From assembly GCA_913061235.1 (NCBI GenBank), contig CAJXTB010000004.1, positions 186,001 to 250,000 of the forward strand: a DNA stretch of 64,000 nucleotides, given 5' to 3'. Of the stretch, positions 1 to 9,221 are shown piece after piece. The position numbers and the translations under genes are program-made. This DNA comes from an uncultured Pseudomonadota bacterium. GTDB taxonomy: Bacteria; Myxococcota_A; UBA796; GCA-2862545. Each line of letters opens with the position of its first letter. Position 1 is the stretch's first letter. Below the pieces are notes generated by a model. It did not search any database, was not told the origin of the DNA, and saw nothing but the letters and a program-made list of their open reading frames with translations.

Positions 1-642
1 AGTGAGACCCAGCTTGACGCCTTCAAGGGCGGGCAGGTCGCGCGGCACGCCTACCATCTCTAAGACGGCTAGGGCATCTTGCGGACGCTGTGCGCGCTCA
101 TACAGTTGTGCTGCCTCTCCGTAGGCGTGCATGCGTACGTTCAGCGGCGCACCCGAACAGCGCAGAACGTACTGCTCAGCGACCGCAGCCAGCGACGGCC
201 GAATTCGTGAGCGTTGGGCGTAGGCTTGGGTTCCCGCCACGCATGGATGTGACCGGGTGAGGGGGTCTTCGCGCTGTGCTGGAAATGGGAAGAGCATGCG
301 TCCGGGGCGACGGTTGGATGGCTCTTGACTCTGGATGGGTGGCGCCCAGATGTACAGGCTGTCGAACCAGCGATGCCGTCCGCGCAGATGGCCCTGAAGC
401 AGCGGTGCGGTGCGGGCATCGCCGCTGGCGGCTGTACCGAGCCAGCCATCGAGGCTCTCCCCCAGGTTGCTCTCCCAAGCGGCAATACGGGTTGCCACCT
501 CTCGATTGATATCTTCCTGGACCCGTGTCTCTAGCCGAGCTCTCTGGCTCTGGATGGACAGGAAGGCGAACACCGTCAGTGCCAGCAGGGCGAACCCGAG
601 CATCCAGGTGAAGGGCCTTGTTCGTGACTTTTTGACGCGCAT
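1..642 (-). CDS. Membrane-anchored protein, N-terminal part only (runs off the left edge)
   Basis: The reading frame is open from an ATG at 642 down to base 1 (214 codons, no stop), so only the N-terminus is present. Residues about 12-30 form one hydrophobic helix (FTWMLGFALLALTVFAF) after a basic start, followed by a probably extracytoplasmic region with a helical stretch (QEDINREVATRIAAWE) and later a TPR-like segment (AAQLYERAQRPQDALAVLE). This arrangement is common in sensor proteins such as histidine kinases, but no kinase or output domain lies inside the window, so the function is unassigned. The gene is divergent from the FG-GAP lipoprotein gene that starts at 742. Confidence 0.7.
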   Translation of the reverse strand, partial: MRVKKSRTRPFTWMLGFALLALTVFAFLSIQSQRARLETRVQEDINREVATRIAAWESNLGESLDGWLGTAASGDARTAPLLQGHLRGRHRWFDSLYIWAPPIQSQEPSNRRPGRMLFPFPAQREDPLTRSHPCVAGTQAYAQRSRIRPSLAAVAEQYVLRCSGAPLNVRMHAYGEAAQLYERAQRPQDALAVLEMVGVPRDLPALEGVKLGLT

Positions 643-741
643 GTCGGTGCATAGCCACTCTTGAACGTGGTGGTGAGTGTCGCGTTGTCGCGGTGACACG
701 ATATGAAGGTCGCCGCCGGCAGACCCCGGCTCGGAGGCGGC

Positions 742-2001
742 ATGACCCGTTGGTTTGGAGCAGTAGCGAGTTTGGCAGTGGTTGCGGGTTTGGGGGGGAC
801 AGCGTGCTCCGGTGGGGCCGAGGTGGAGCCCACACCTGTCGAGACCACAGGTGCCGTTCCGGCTCCACAGATCGCAGAAGCTCCTGCACTCTTGGTGGCA
901 CAGGCCTGGTTCGCCAACGAAGGCGGAAGGCCCACGCCACAACCAGCCAAGTTGACCATCTTCCGTCAGTTTGGTGAGACCTTCGGGACCGAAGAACTGC
1001 TCGACCCCGAATCCAACGTCTTCCACAAGGCGATTGCGTGGAATGACGGCATTCTGACCATTGGTGCGACAGGCGCCAAGCTCAAGCACTGGACCCGCGT
1101 AGACGGCACTTGGACCGCGGAGACCCTTTGGGCACCGTCCTGGGGCGGGCAATTCGACCGTCTCCGGGACCTCGAGATTGGCGACGTAGACGGTGACGGC
1201 GAGGACGAGTTGATCATTGCCACCCACGACCAAGGTGTTGTGGCTGTTGGTGACAAGGTGGACGGTGTGTGGACCTTCGCCGAGTACAACCAGACGCCAG
1301 ACATCTTCGTGCACGAGATTGAAGTGGGAGACGTAGACGGCGACGGCAAGATGGAGTTCTACGCAACGCCGTCCGCCCGCAACCGTGCCGACATGACCTC
1401 GCAGCCCGGAGGCGTCGTTCGTTACGACATCGTAGAGGGCCGCGCCGTCCGCTCGGATGTGGTGCAGTGGGAAGAGTCCCACGCCAAAGAAATCGTTGTG
1501 GCGAACCTTGGACACGGGGACCAGTTGTTTGCCGTGCGCGAGGGACACTCCGTCGAACGTGGCGGCCGCACAACGCTTGTTGACCCTGTACAAATCTTTC
1601 GCTTGGACCGAGCGGAGGACGGCACATGGACGCCGGTTCAGGTAGCCGAGATCGACGACCATCAGATGCGCTTCCTTGTCCCCGGAGACATTGACGGCGA
1701 CGGCGTCATCGAGTTCGTGGGTGCGGGCTTCAAGTCGGGTCTGTGGAAGCTTGAGCCCAACGAAGACGGAACGTTCTCAACCTCCGTCATTGACCGTGGC
1801 AGCAGCGGCTACGAGCACGCTACCCACATCGCCGACTTGGATGGCAACGGAACGGTTGAGATTTACGTGGCTGCGGACGACCAAAAAGCCCTGCGTCGCT
1901 ATGAATGGGATGGCTCGACCTTTGTTCGTACAACGATTGGAACCATTGGCTCGGAGAGCGAGCGTCACCTAAGCTGGAATATCCAAGACGGTGTTCTGTA
2001 G
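742..2001 (+). CDS. FG-GAP/VCBS-repeat lipoprotein
   Basis: This is a predicted surface or periplasmic lipoprotein of 419 residues. The signal peptide ends in GGTAC, a loose lipobox, giving a lipidated Cys near residue 22. At least four repeat blocks carry the calcium-loop pattern D-x-D-G-D/N-G (GDVDGDGEDE, GDVDGDGKME, GDIDGDGVIE, ADLDGNGTVE), each followed by a hydrophobic strand, as in FG-GAP/VCBS beta-propeller repeats. The open frame extends back to 703, but the ATG at 742 is preferred because GGAGG sits 4-5 bases upstream and the signal peptide begins there. The ligand is unknown. The gene is followed by a dispersed repeat. Confidence 0.8.
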   Translation: MTRWFGAVASLAVVAGLGGTACSGGAEVEPTPVETTGAVPAPQIAEAPALLVAQAWFANEGGRPTPQPAKLTIFRQFGETFGTEELLDPESNVFHKAIAWNDGILTIGATGAKLKHWTRVDGTWTAETLWAPSWGGQFDRLRDLEIGDVDGDGEDELIIATHDQGVVAVGDKVDGVWTFAEYNQTPDIFVHEIEVGDVDGDGKMEFYATPSARNRADMTSQPGGVVRYDIVEGRAVRSDVVQWEESHAKEIVVANLGHGDQLFAVREGHSVERGGRTTLVDPVQIFRLDRAEDGTWTPVQVAEIDDHQMRFLVPGDIDGDGVIEFVGAGFKSGLWKLEPNEDGTFSTSVIDRGSSGYEHATHIADLDGNGTVEIYVAADDQKALRRYEWDGSTFVRTTIGTIGSESERHLSWNIQDGVL

Positions 2002-2003
2002 CT

Positions 2004-2169
2004 AAGACCTCGGTGATTGGAGAGTTCAGAAGTCAGAGGTCAGAGGTCAGAACAGGCGTCTTGCGACGCCTGCGTTGCGCTGATCTGGCGTGATTCGACC
2101 TGCGACGGACAGCGGAATTCAGCATGCACGCTGGCCAGCTTGGCTGGTCCGCTCTGACGTCTGAAATGG
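2004..2169. repeat. Dispersed hairpin repeat, copy A
   Basis: This is one of three related intergenic elements; the others start at 30792 and 30971. It opens with AAGACCTCGGTG, then shows TCAGAGG-type heptamers (from about 2026), a perfect 8-bp hairpin CAGGCGTC-TTGC-GACGCCTG (2053-2072), a second hairpin around GCCAGC/GCTGGT (2134-2148) and ends GCTCTGACGTCTGA, partly complementary to the left heptamers. The tetraloop TTGC matches the other copies while the stem sequence differs. From 2170 to greB at 2433 I see no confident gene; the open frames there have no ribosome-binding site or recognisable family. Confidence 0.75.
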
Positions 2170-2432
2170 CAAGAACCCGGTTCAGTTAGCGGTCCAGCTT
2201 GAATCGCCCGCTGCTCGGCTGCATTGGCCCTTCATCCATTCGGGTAACGGTGAGGTTAGGGCGTCCGGGATTTCGGGTCGGGCCGCCACCGCCAGTCACC
2301 ACAGTCAGCGCTGTGCTGTTGATACCAACACCAATGGACGTGACCAGACCGCCTGAGGCGCTGGTCTTCCGTTTGTTTGAGCCGGTCCACTTGAGCTTCA
2401 CAGTTGGTAGTCTACCTGCCTTCGGAGCGTTC

Positions 2433-2942
2433 ATGTCGCGAAACTACATCACTGCCAACGGATTGCTACGGATTCAGCGCGAGCTGCATTGGCTACAAAC
2501 GGTGGAACGACCGAAGATTACGCGGGAAGTGGGTGAAGCTGCCGCCATGGGCGACCGCAGCGAAAATGCTGAGTACATCTATGGCAAGAAGCGTCTGCGA
2601 CAGATCGATGGGCGGATGCGCTACTTGATGAGCTGCCTGAACAAGATTGAGCCGATTGAAATCGGGCTCATCAGGGCCGATAAGGTGCTGTTTGGTGCAA
2701 CAGTCACCGTTGAAGATGAAGAGGGCGTGGCCAAGACGTGGCGCATCTACGGAGAGCATGAAGTTGACGTCGACAAGGGCATTCTGTCGTGGATTAGTCC
2801 CTTGGGTCGCGCGTTGATGGGCAAGCAAGTTGGCGACGGGGTGCGATTTAAGGCGCCGAGTGGCTGGCGGGAGCTCGAAGTGATGGACCTGCGCTACGAA
2901 GGACAGGTCGAGTTGTTGACGCCCGAGTACGACCGTGACTGA
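2433..2942 (+). CDS. greB: Transcription elongation factor, GreB type
   Basis: Gre factors enter the secondary channel of stalled RNA polymerase and stimulate cleavage of the backtracked transcript. The 169-residue product has the N-terminal coiled coil with the signature MGDRSENAEYIYGKKRLR and IDGRMRYL, which fits GreB better than GreA, followed by the C-terminal FKBP-like domain (VTVEDEEG, WISPLGRALMGK). The acidic tip D-x-x-E-N is present. The open frame continues upstream to 2199, but that extension is unlike the family; the ATG at 2433 has GGAG about 6 bases upstream and gives the usual family length. It stands alone between a repeat-bearing spacer and the carboxypeptidase gene. Confidence 0.93.
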   Translation: MSRNYITANGLLRIQRELHWLQTVERPKITREVGEAAAMGDRSENAEYIYGKKRLRQIDGRMRYLMSCLNKIEPIEIGLIRADKVLFGATVTVEDEEGVAKTWRIYGEHEVDVDKGILSWISPLGRALMGKQVGDGVRFKAPSGWRELEVMDLRYEGQVELLTPEYDRD

Positions 2943-3017
2943 CGGTGGTGTGGTTTCGTGGGGATTTCACCTCACGCTGTGCCGCACTACGCGTTCGGCT
3001 TTGTTAGGTCATGTGGC

Positions 3018-4733
3018 ATGAGCAACCGACCTTCTTTGTCCACGCTGCATCGCGGCTTCCGAAACGACTACCTCGACTACGAGCAGCTGCTGCAGCAGCT
3101 CGAAGGCTGGGTCTGGGCCTATCCAGACCTCGTGCGGCTCAAGGAGCTCGCTCGCACCCCAGAAGGCCGGCGCGTGTGGGTGATGACCATTGGTCCGGAG
3201 CCCGATCGGGTCCGCCCTGCGTTGTGGATTGACGGCAACATGCACGCGAGCGAGCTTGTGGGCTCCAACGTGGCGCTGGCTGTTGCAGAGGCCGTCTTGG
3301 CGCTGCATATCGGTGAGCCTGGCGCGCTGGACACCCTTCCGCCAGCTGCCCGTCAGACCATCACTGAGTGCCTGATTCACGTGTGTCCACGGGTAAGCCC
3401 GGATGGCGCTGAGGCGGTTCACACAACGGGCCGCTGGGTCCGGTCGGTTCCCCGTGATGACCGTCCTGAGACGGGCAAGCCCAAGTGGGTTGCGGGAGAC
3501 ATCAACGATGACGGCCGCAGTCTGTTGATTCGCAAAGAAGACCCAACGGGCGAGTTTGTGGCGAGTGACGCGGTCGACGGCCTGTTCCACCTGCGGCAGC
3601 TCGGAGACGAGGGGCCGTTCTACAAGGTGTGGCCGGAAGGGGTGATTCAGAGCTTTGACGGTCACCACGTTCCGTCGCCCGACTACTTCTCGGACAACTA
3701 CCCAGACCTCAACCGCAACTTCTCCTACGATTGGCGCGGAGAGCGCGACCAAGCCGGAGCAGGGGACTACCCAGGAAGCGAGCCAGAGAGCCGTGCTCTG
3801 CACGAGTTTGCTCGTGACAATCCCAACCTGTTTGCGTGGGTCAACCTGCACACCTTCGGCGGCGTTGGCATTCGGCCCCTTGGCGACCAGCCCGACAGCA
3901 AGATGGACCCGTCAGACCTCGCTATCTACCGCCAGCTAGGCGACTGGCTGGAGACCTTTACCGGCTACCCCATGGTGTCTGGGCATGATGAGTTTACCTA
4001 CTCGCCAGACACACCCATTCGCGGCGACCTGTCCGAGTGGGCCTACCGTGAGCGCGGCTGTGTGTCGTTCGTGGTGGAGCTGTGGGACTTGTTCAAGCGC
4101 ATTGGTATGGAGCGTCCAAAGCGCTTCGTCGACTTCTACACGCACCTGACCCGCGAAGACCAGCTCGCCTTGGCCAAGTGGGACGCTGAGCACAACGGCG
4201 GTCGTGTCTTCGTCGGCTGGACTGCCCATGAGCACGCCCAGCTCGGCTCAGTCGACGTCGGTGGGATTGATCCCATCGTGGGCCTGTGGAACCCACCACA
4301 AGCGCTGATCCCCGAGATGTGCGACGCCATGGTCGAGGTCGTTGGCCGTGTCTGCGCCATGGCACCAAAGCTGGTCCTGACGCTCGGCACCGAGGAACTG
4401 GCAGATGGTCTGACCCGCGTCGTCTGCACCGTCGAGAACTACGGCTACCTGCCCACCAACATCCTCAACAGCGCGAAGGGCTTGTCGGTAGACTCGGAGC
4501 CAATCGCCACCATCTGTGACGTAGACGTCATTGGTCTGCCTACAACAGAGGTGGGACACCTAGATGGCTGGGGCCGCGGCAAGTTTGATGGGTCGGACGC
4601 ACTGTATGCTCTGCGCAGTCGTGGAAGCACCGGCCGTCGCGTTGTGAGCTTCTTGGTTCGTGGCACCGGCACAGCGACCGTCAAGGTCGGCTGCGCGCGT
4701 ACGGGCTGGGTCAACGCGACCGTCGCCGTCTAG
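3018..4733 (+). CDS. M14-family zinc carboxypeptidase
   Basis: This is a predicted metallocarboxypeptidase of 571 residues. The zinc motif HxxE is seen as H76-A-S-E79 (NMHASEL), a third ligand is probably the His of VNLHTFGG, substrate-binding Asn-Arg occurs in DLNRNFSYDW, and the catalytic Glu fits FVVELWD. A C-terminal beta-rich region of about 120 residues follows the catalytic domain. There is no clear signal peptide with the chosen start at 3018, so it may be cytoplasmic. The long insert between the HxxE motif and the third ligand is typical of large bacterial M14 members. Its stop overlaps the convergent murJ stop in the palindrome CTAG. Confidence 0.88.
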   Translation: MSNRPSLSTLHRGFRNDYLDYEQLLQQLEGWVWAYPDLVRLKELARTPEGRRVWVMTIGPEPDRVRPALWIDGNMHASELVGSNVALAVAEAVLALHIGEPGALDTLPPAARQTITECLIHVCPRVSPDGAEAVHTTGRWVRSVPRDDRPETGKPKWVAGDINDDGRSLLIRKEDPTGEFVASDAVDGLFHLRQLGDEGPFYKVWPEGVIQSFDGHHVPSPDYFSDNYPDLNRNFSYDWRGERDQAGAGDYPGSEPESRALHEFARDNPNLFAWVNLHTFGGVGIRPLGDQPDSKMDPSDLAIYRQLGDWLETFTGYPMVSGHDEFTYSPDTPIRGDLSEWAYRERGCVSFVVELWDLFKRIGMERPKRFVDFYTHLTREDQLALAKWDAEHNGGRVFVGWTAHEHAQLGSVDVGGIDPIVGLWNPPQALIPEMCDAMVEVVGRVCAMAPKLVLTLGTEELADGLTRVVCTVENYGYLPTNILNSAKGLSVDSEPIATICDVDVIGLPTTEVGHLDGWGRGKFDGSDALYALRSRGSTGRRVVSFLVRGTGTATVKVGCARTGWVNATVAV

Positions 4734-6310
4734 CGTCGGAAGCGAGCGCTGACACGGCTTGTGACGGATGTCAGCTCTTCGATACGAAGGGTGTAGGCAG
4801 CAACGCTGTAGGTGAACACGCCGATGGCTGTTCCCGCCAAGAAGACTGCCCAGTTCTGCGACGACAGGGGGCCTTTGGTCCAGTCGCCGTAGGCCTGGAC
4901 CCAGATGAGAGCGGGGACCATGGGGCTGCTCGCGAGGAGCATCTTCGACAGCGGAACGGTGAGCTTGCCCAGAGCCATCTTGTCGCCAAGGTAGTGGTAG
5001 AGCACGCCGATGTAGATGAGCAACTGAACCACCGTAGCGGCGGAGAGTGCTGCGGCAATGCCACGAATACCGAACGGTTTTGCGAGCAGCAAGCCAAGGC
5101 CAGCGGTCAGGCCCACGCTGAATACACCAATGACAAGCAGTGCGTTGCGCTTGTCCAGGGAGAAGAACACCTTCTTGAGCACACCGATGCCGGCAACGGC
5201 CAGCATGAACGGCGTGAACCACTGGACAGCAGCGGCGGTTGTCTGTGTGTCCTCCCAGGTGAAGTCTCCATGCCTGAAGATCATGGCGACGGTCGGCGTG
5301 GCGTACGCAGCCATTGCGACGGCCGCCGGGATGAGCACAAAGGCCAAGAGGCGAAGAGCTCCGTTGAGCGAGCTCTGAAACCGGTCCCAGTCTGCGTCAG
5401 CGACAGCCTTGGAGACAACGGGAAGCAGCGCGCTGCCGATGGCCACTGCAACGATGCCTTGGGCGAGGTCAATGACCCGATTGGCGAACATATACTGGGA
5501 CAGCGCCCCGGTCCCTATGCCGGTTGCTATCTGCCGAATGACGAGAATGTTCAGCTGAGCAGCGAGACCGATCAGGATGACCTTGCTCATCTCACGCAGC
5601 AAGCTGCCGAGTCTGGGGCGTCGCCATGCGAAGCTGGGCTTGACCACTCCCCACAGCTTGAGGACCCAGGGCACGTTCACGAGTACGTGCAGGATGCCAC
5701 CAACGATGACTCCCCACGATGCGGCGTAGACCGGCAGCAGCGAGTCTTCAGGTGCGCCCTTCACCATGAGCAGCCCGCCGATGATGCCGGCGGAGATGAG
5801 TCCAGGAGCGACCTTGGGGGCGAAGAAGTGGCCGCGTAGGTTGAGGAGTCCTTCGAAAAAAGACGTTGCGCTGACCAAGATGAGCAGCGGCATCAGAATT
5901 CGTGTGAGGTCTTCTGCGAGGATTCGCTGTGCGTCTACGGCCCGCCATTCCGGATTTGCGAAGGCAAGGACCATCCAGTCGGGGCGGAACATGCCCACAG
6001 CGCACAGCACCAGGCACAACAGCATCAGTACCGTGAAGCTTGCATCTGCCAAGGTGCGGGCGCTGTCAATCCCGTCCTTCCGCTCAGCATCAGCGAGGGT
6101 GGGGATGAGCGCGCCGGTCAGACCTTCGTCCGCGACGAAGCGTCGGAAGGCATTGGGGGCGGTGAAGGCGAGCTGGAAGGCGTCTGTTAGGACGCCCGCG
6201 CCCAAGAAGTTGGACATGGCGATGTCGCGCGCAAGACCGAGGATTCGAGACAGACCTGTCCCGAGTGCCGATGATAGGAATGCGCGGACAAACCCGCCCC
6301 GAGCCGCCAT
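4730..6310 (-). CDS. murJ: Lipid II flippase MurJ (MviN family)
   Basis: MurJ moves the peptidoglycan precursor lipid II across the inner membrane and belongs to the MOP exporter superfamily. The 526-residue protein is almost wholly hydrophobic, with about 14 predicted membrane helices. The N-terminus SRILGLARDIAMSNFLGAG matches the family signature SRxLGxxRD, and FRRFVADEG follows as expected. The frame is open up to 6373, but the ATG at 6310 puts the signature at the usual position and follows directly after the upstream stop (6312-6314), which suggests translational coupling to the DUF2780 gene. Assignment to MurJ rather than another MOP flippase rests on these motifs. Confidence 0.9.
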   Translation of the reverse strand: MAARGGFVRAFLSSALGTGLSRILGLARDIAMSNFLGAGVLTDAFQLAFTAPNAFRRFVADEGLTGALIPTLADAERKDGIDSARTLADASFTVLMLLCLVLCAVGMFRPDWMVLAFANPEWRAVDAQRILAEDLTRILMPLLILVSATSFFEGLLNLRGHFFAPKVAPGLISAGIIGGLLMVKGAPEDSLLPVYAASWGVIVGGILHVLVNVPWVLKLWGVVKPSFAWRRPRLGSLLREMSKVILIGLAAQLNILVIRQIATGIGTGALSQYMFANRVIDLAQGIVAVAIGSALLPVVSKAVADADWDRFQSSLNGALRLLAFVLIPAAVAMAAYATPTVAMIFRHGDFTWEDTQTTAAAVQWFTPFMLAVAGIGVLKKVFFSLDKRNALLVIGVFSVGLTAGLGLLLAKPFGIRGIAAALSAATVVQLLIYIGVLYHYLGDKMALGKLTVPLSKMLLASSPMVPALIWVQAYGDWTKGPLSSQNWAVFLAGTAIGVFTYSVAAYTLRIEELTSVTSRVSARFRR

Positions 6311-6311
6311 A

Positions 6312-6866
6312 TCAGCCGAACAGACCACCGATGGCACCGGCGATTCCACCGGCTGCACCACCGTCATCTCCACCCGTGCCCTTGAGCGCCGACAGCATGG
6401 GTGCTGCCTTGAGAATCATGTCGAAGGTACCGCCACCGAGCTTGTCCTTGAGGAAGCCGACGACGATGGGAGCGACCATTGCGGTCTTGCTGGCGTCTAG
6501 GCCAAGGCCGTTCATCAACACGCCAACCTTGGCGATGTCCTGGGCTTCTTTGCCACCGAGCATTCCGGCTGCGGCACCGAGAAGTCCGCCTCCGCCACCT
6601 CCGCCGAGTGCTGCGCCGAGCATTCCGGCAATTCCACCACCGTTGTCAGGAACTGCTGGGCCTTCGGACGGATCGGCAAGCATGCTCTTGGCCTTCTCCA
6701 TCCAGCCGCCGAGCTGGGGAACAGCGCTGTCGAGCTGAGCTGCTGCTTCCGGGCTTGCGCTGTCCGCGACCTGTCCGCGAATGGCGCCGAGCACGCCACC
6801 TGCGACGGCTTCTGCCTTGTTTGAGTCAATGCCAAGCTGTGATGTCAGTGCGCCAATCAGGTCCAT
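6312..6866 (-). CDS. DUF2780-like small-glycine-rich protein
   Basis: The 184-residue protein begins MDLIGALTSQLGIDSNKAEAVAGG, which resembles the DUF2780 family: paired helices, small residues and a Gly-rich centre, here GGGGGGGLLGAAAGMLGG. The C-terminal half repeats the pattern (GLGLDASKTAMVAPIVVGFLKDKLGGG) and ends in another Gly/Ala-rich tail. The start at 6866 is set by GGAGG five bases upstream; the longer open frame to 7013 reads through a terminator hairpin and is rejected. No biochemical role is known to me. It lies immediately upstream of murJ on the same strand and is probably cotranscribed with it. Confidence 0.7.
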   Translation of the reverse strand: MDLIGALTSQLGIDSNKAEAVAGGVLGAIRGQVADSASPEAAAQLDSAVPQLGGWMEKAKSMLADPSEGPAVPDNGGGIAGMLGAALGGGGGGGLLGAAAGMLGGKEAQDIAKVGVLMNGLGLDASKTAMVAPIVVGFLKDKLGGGTFDMILKAAPMLSALKGTGGDDGGAAGGIAGAIGGLFG

Positions 6867-6920
6867 GAGGGCCTCCAGAGTGTGGGTCTGGCCTGTATCC
6901 CGACTCGGTGCCGACGCACG

Positions 6921-6953
6921 AAGGCCCGAGACAGAGGGACTGTCTCGGGCCTT
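6921..6953 (-). terminator. Intrinsic terminator hairpin
   Basis: A perfect 14-bp inverted repeat (AAGGCCCGAGACAG and its complement) with a 5-base loop, AGGGA, lies just beyond the stop of the beta-propeller lipoprotein gene. The stem ends in CCTT on either strand, so it could act in both directions, but its position fits termination of the minus-strand gene ending at 6976. No long T-tract follows. Confidence 0.75.
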
Positions 6954-6975
6954 ACCCATCATGCCGTGGGGAGAA

Positions 6976-9006
6976 CTACTGCACGGGGTTGTAGACGACC
7001 GATGCGTGCTCAATCTCGGGAGAGTTCAGGTCGTTGACCTTGATTCCGTAGTTGGACAAGGTGAAGACGTTGTCCTCGATGTACACGGTGCGACGCATCC
7101 ATGCGTAGCTGTAGTAGTAGGCGTCTTCGCCTTCGCACTGCCAGTCGTACAGGCAGTCGGACTCGGCAACCAGGTCGCGGTGGTCAATGCGGCCGAGCTC
7201 TTCGATGCCGTCTTCGTCAACGTCCAGGACAATGGCGCCGCTGAAGTAGTCCCAATCGCCGTTGCCCATGTCGGTCCAGGTGTACGCCGGGAAGGTCAGC
7301 ACGCCGCGATGGTAGGTGAAGGCGTGATGGTCCCACAGAGCCTCTGACCAGCTCCAGTCGTCGCTCTCGAGCGTCCACTGGTGTGCCAGACGCGGGTTGG
7401 CGAAGTCGCTGACGTCGAACACGTTGACCGCGAGGCCGTTGATGGTGCCGTCTTCTTCACCGTCCATTCCGACTGCCAGCAGGTGGTCGTCGCCAAGTGG
7501 GTGCAGGTAGCTGCTGAATCCGGGCAGGTGAAGCTCGCCAACCACCGTGGGGTTGGTGGGGTCGGACAGGTCGATGGTAAACAGTGGGTCTACTTGACGG
7601 AAGGTCACAAGGTAGCCCTTTTCACCCATCATGCGGCTTGCGAAGATGCGCTCGCCAGGTGCGATTCCGCGGACTTCGCCCACAACATTGAGGGCCCCAT
7701 CTTGGTTCTCCAACACGAAGATGTTGTTGGCGGCTTCGGGTGCGTCTTCGTCAACTGGGGTTCCCCACCACCAGTCCATGTCCGTGGTCGCAACGCGCAG
7801 GTGGCCGTCGTACTCACTGAAGCTGAACTGGTCGAGTAGCCAGCCTTCGACCTGTCCGGTTCCGGTGTAGCGGGGGCCGGTGTCCGTGAGGCTGAACTGG
7901 TGAATCTGGGAGGTCATGTCGAGGTCGCCCCAGCCCCACCACGACCACCAGCTGGTCTGTGCGACGTACAGATTGTCTTGCGAGGCGTAGACGGTCCAGC
8001 CGTCCGACAACAGACCCGCAGTCTCCAGCTCGCTGTCGCCTTCGATGTCGACTTCAACGATGCTCAGAACGCTGTATTGGGAGACTTCGGCCGGACGGTA
8101 CAGGTCGTTGCAGGCGTGCAGGGCTTCGATGGGGGCGTCAGCTTCGCCAATCTGTTGGTCGCGGGAAAGCGGCAAGATGTCGGTCAGTTCCATGTCTGTG
8201 GACATGTCGGCAATGAGCGGACGAAGGATGTCGCGAATCTGGCCACGCTTTTCTTCGCGGACTTCCTCGGTGTCTTCCCACTCGATTTGTGGAAGGTCCA
8301 AGTCTTCATTCCACAGTAACTCCCAGTACTGTTGTGGGATGGGTAGGTAGCTATTGATGGCGAAGTAGCCTTTCCCATCGATCATACGACCGTCGGTCAA
8401 GTAGCCTTCGATGTCCGTTTCACGGGTGACGGTCGGGGACTCGGGGTCGGAGACGTCGACGAAGGTAAGGCGGGTGGATGACCAGTTACGAGCGATGAAG
8501 TCGTCCTGTTCGATCTCATTGTTCCAGAGCTGGGAGACGACCACAACGGTGTCGTTCTGGAGGAACAGGCCGCGGGCGTAGCCACCGATGTCCAGCGCGG
8601 AGGCCAACCCGGTCTCGGCGATGGGCCAGCTCTTGGTGATGTACAGCTTGCCGTCTTCAACACTGAAGATGTGCGTGCCGTTCGTCTTGACAATGTCGAT
8701 TTCGTCGACGCCTTCTTCCTGGTTGTTGGTGGTGGTGAAGTCGGTGGGCTCGTCGCCGCCGCCGCCGCCGTCAGCTTCGGCGTCGTCGACAGCCATGAAG
8801 TCCCAGTAGCCGCCAGCGTTGCGGACGAGGGTCTCTAGGATGGCTTCTTCGACGTAGTCTTCCAGGTCATCACAGGTCTGGAAGGTGCGCAGTGCCATGT
8901 CGCCGTCAGGTACTGGCTCGATGGTCTTGTCGCAGCCGCTCAGGGCGATGGTCGCCAGGCAGGCAGCAGGGAGAAGGGCGCGGGAGAGGGCGTTTGAGAA
9001 TGTCAT
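6976..9006 (-). CDS. Secreted beta-propeller lipoprotein (Beta_propel/COG4880 type)
   Basis: This is a 676-residue exported lipoprotein with signal peptide and lipobox LSGC (MTFSNALSRALLPAACLATIALSGC broken here as residues 1-25). The phrase TTNNQEEGVDEIDIVKTNG near residue 92 is the hallmark of the COG4880 family, whose members carry a C-terminal beta-propeller of unknown function. Many repeated strands with V-V-V and L-Y-V-A patterns follow, rich in Trp and Asp. The start is supported by GGAGG four bases before the ATG. The gene is monocistronic in appearance: a terminator follows at 6921-6953 and another precedes it at 9168-9196. The protein probably sits on the outer membrane or in the periplasm. 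Confidence 0.85.
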   Translation of the reverse strand: MTFSNALSRALLPAACLATIALSGCDKTIEPVPDGDMALRTFQTCDDLEDYVEEAILETLVRNAGGYWDFMAVDDAEADGGGGGDEPTDFTTTNNQEEGVDEIDIVKTNGTHIFSVEDGKLYITKSWPIAETGLASALDIGGYARGLFLQNDTVVVVSQLWNNEIEQDDFIARNWSSTRLTFVDVSDPESPTVTRETDIEGYLTDGRMIDGKGYFAINSYLPIPQQYWELLWNEDLDLPQIEWEDTEEVREEKRGQIRDILRPLIADMSTDMELTDILPLSRDQQIGEADAPIEALHACNDLYRPAEVSQYSVLSIVEVDIEGDSELETAGLLSDGWTVYASQDNLYVAQTSWWSWWGWGDLDMTSQIHQFSLTDTGPRYTGTGQVEGWLLDQFSFSEYDGHLRVATTDMDWWWGTPVDEDAPEAANNIFVLENQDGALNVVGEVRGIAPGERIFASRMMGEKGYLVTFRQVDPLFTIDLSDPTNPTVVGELHLPGFSSYLHPLGDDHLLAVGMDGEEDGTINGLAVNVFDVSDFANPRLAHQWTLESDDWSWSEALWDHHAFTYHRGVLTFPAYTWTDMGNGDWDYFSGAIVLDVDEDGIEELGRIDHRDLVAESDCLYDWQCEGEDAYYYSYAWMRRTVYIEDNVFTLSNYGIKVNDLNSPEIEHASVVYNPVQ

Positions 9007-9167
9007 GATGCCTCCGGGGAGTGAGTGATTTCAAAGTAATCGTTGCAACAGGCGTGCCAAGTCCTACGATGCCCATGGTGGCGTGGTGTTGGGCTTTGGC
9101 GGATGGCGGGCGTGCCACAGAACCGGGCATGGGTGTCATGGTCGACTGCGGTGAGAGCACCCCCACG

Positions 9168-9196
9168 AAAAAGCCCCCGCACGAGTGTGCGAGGGC
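9168..9196 (-). terminator. Rho-independent terminator of the OmpA-family gene
   Basis: On the minus strand a 10-bp stem (GCCCTCGCAC / GTGCGGGGGC, one G-T wobble) with a 4-base loop is followed directly by TTTTT. It lies 26 bases past the stop of the gene ending at 9222, a textbook layout. Confidence 0.88.
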
Positions 9197-9221
9197 CTTC
9201 TTGCGGTGAGCGAGCGACTAG

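Noticed and set aside
2199-2432. N-terminal extension of greB
   Set aside because: The extension is Pro-rich and unlike any Gre factor; the ATG at 2433 has its own GGAG and gives normal length.
2186-2434. Minus-strand frame of 82 codons overlapping the greB start
   Set aside because: No ribosome-binding site; the ATG would share CATG with greB; a faint GGGG resemblance to Hcp-like tails is too weak to call.
4994-5839. Long plus-strand frame of 281 codons across murJ
   Set aside because: It is the complementary reading of murJ, whose membrane-protein signature is clear; the charged, repetitive product is typical of antisense frames in GC-rich genes.
9021-9209. 62-codon plus-strand frame starting with GTG
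   Set aside because: It runs into the terminator hairpin of the OmpA-family gene and has no convincing ribosome-binding site or conserved feature.
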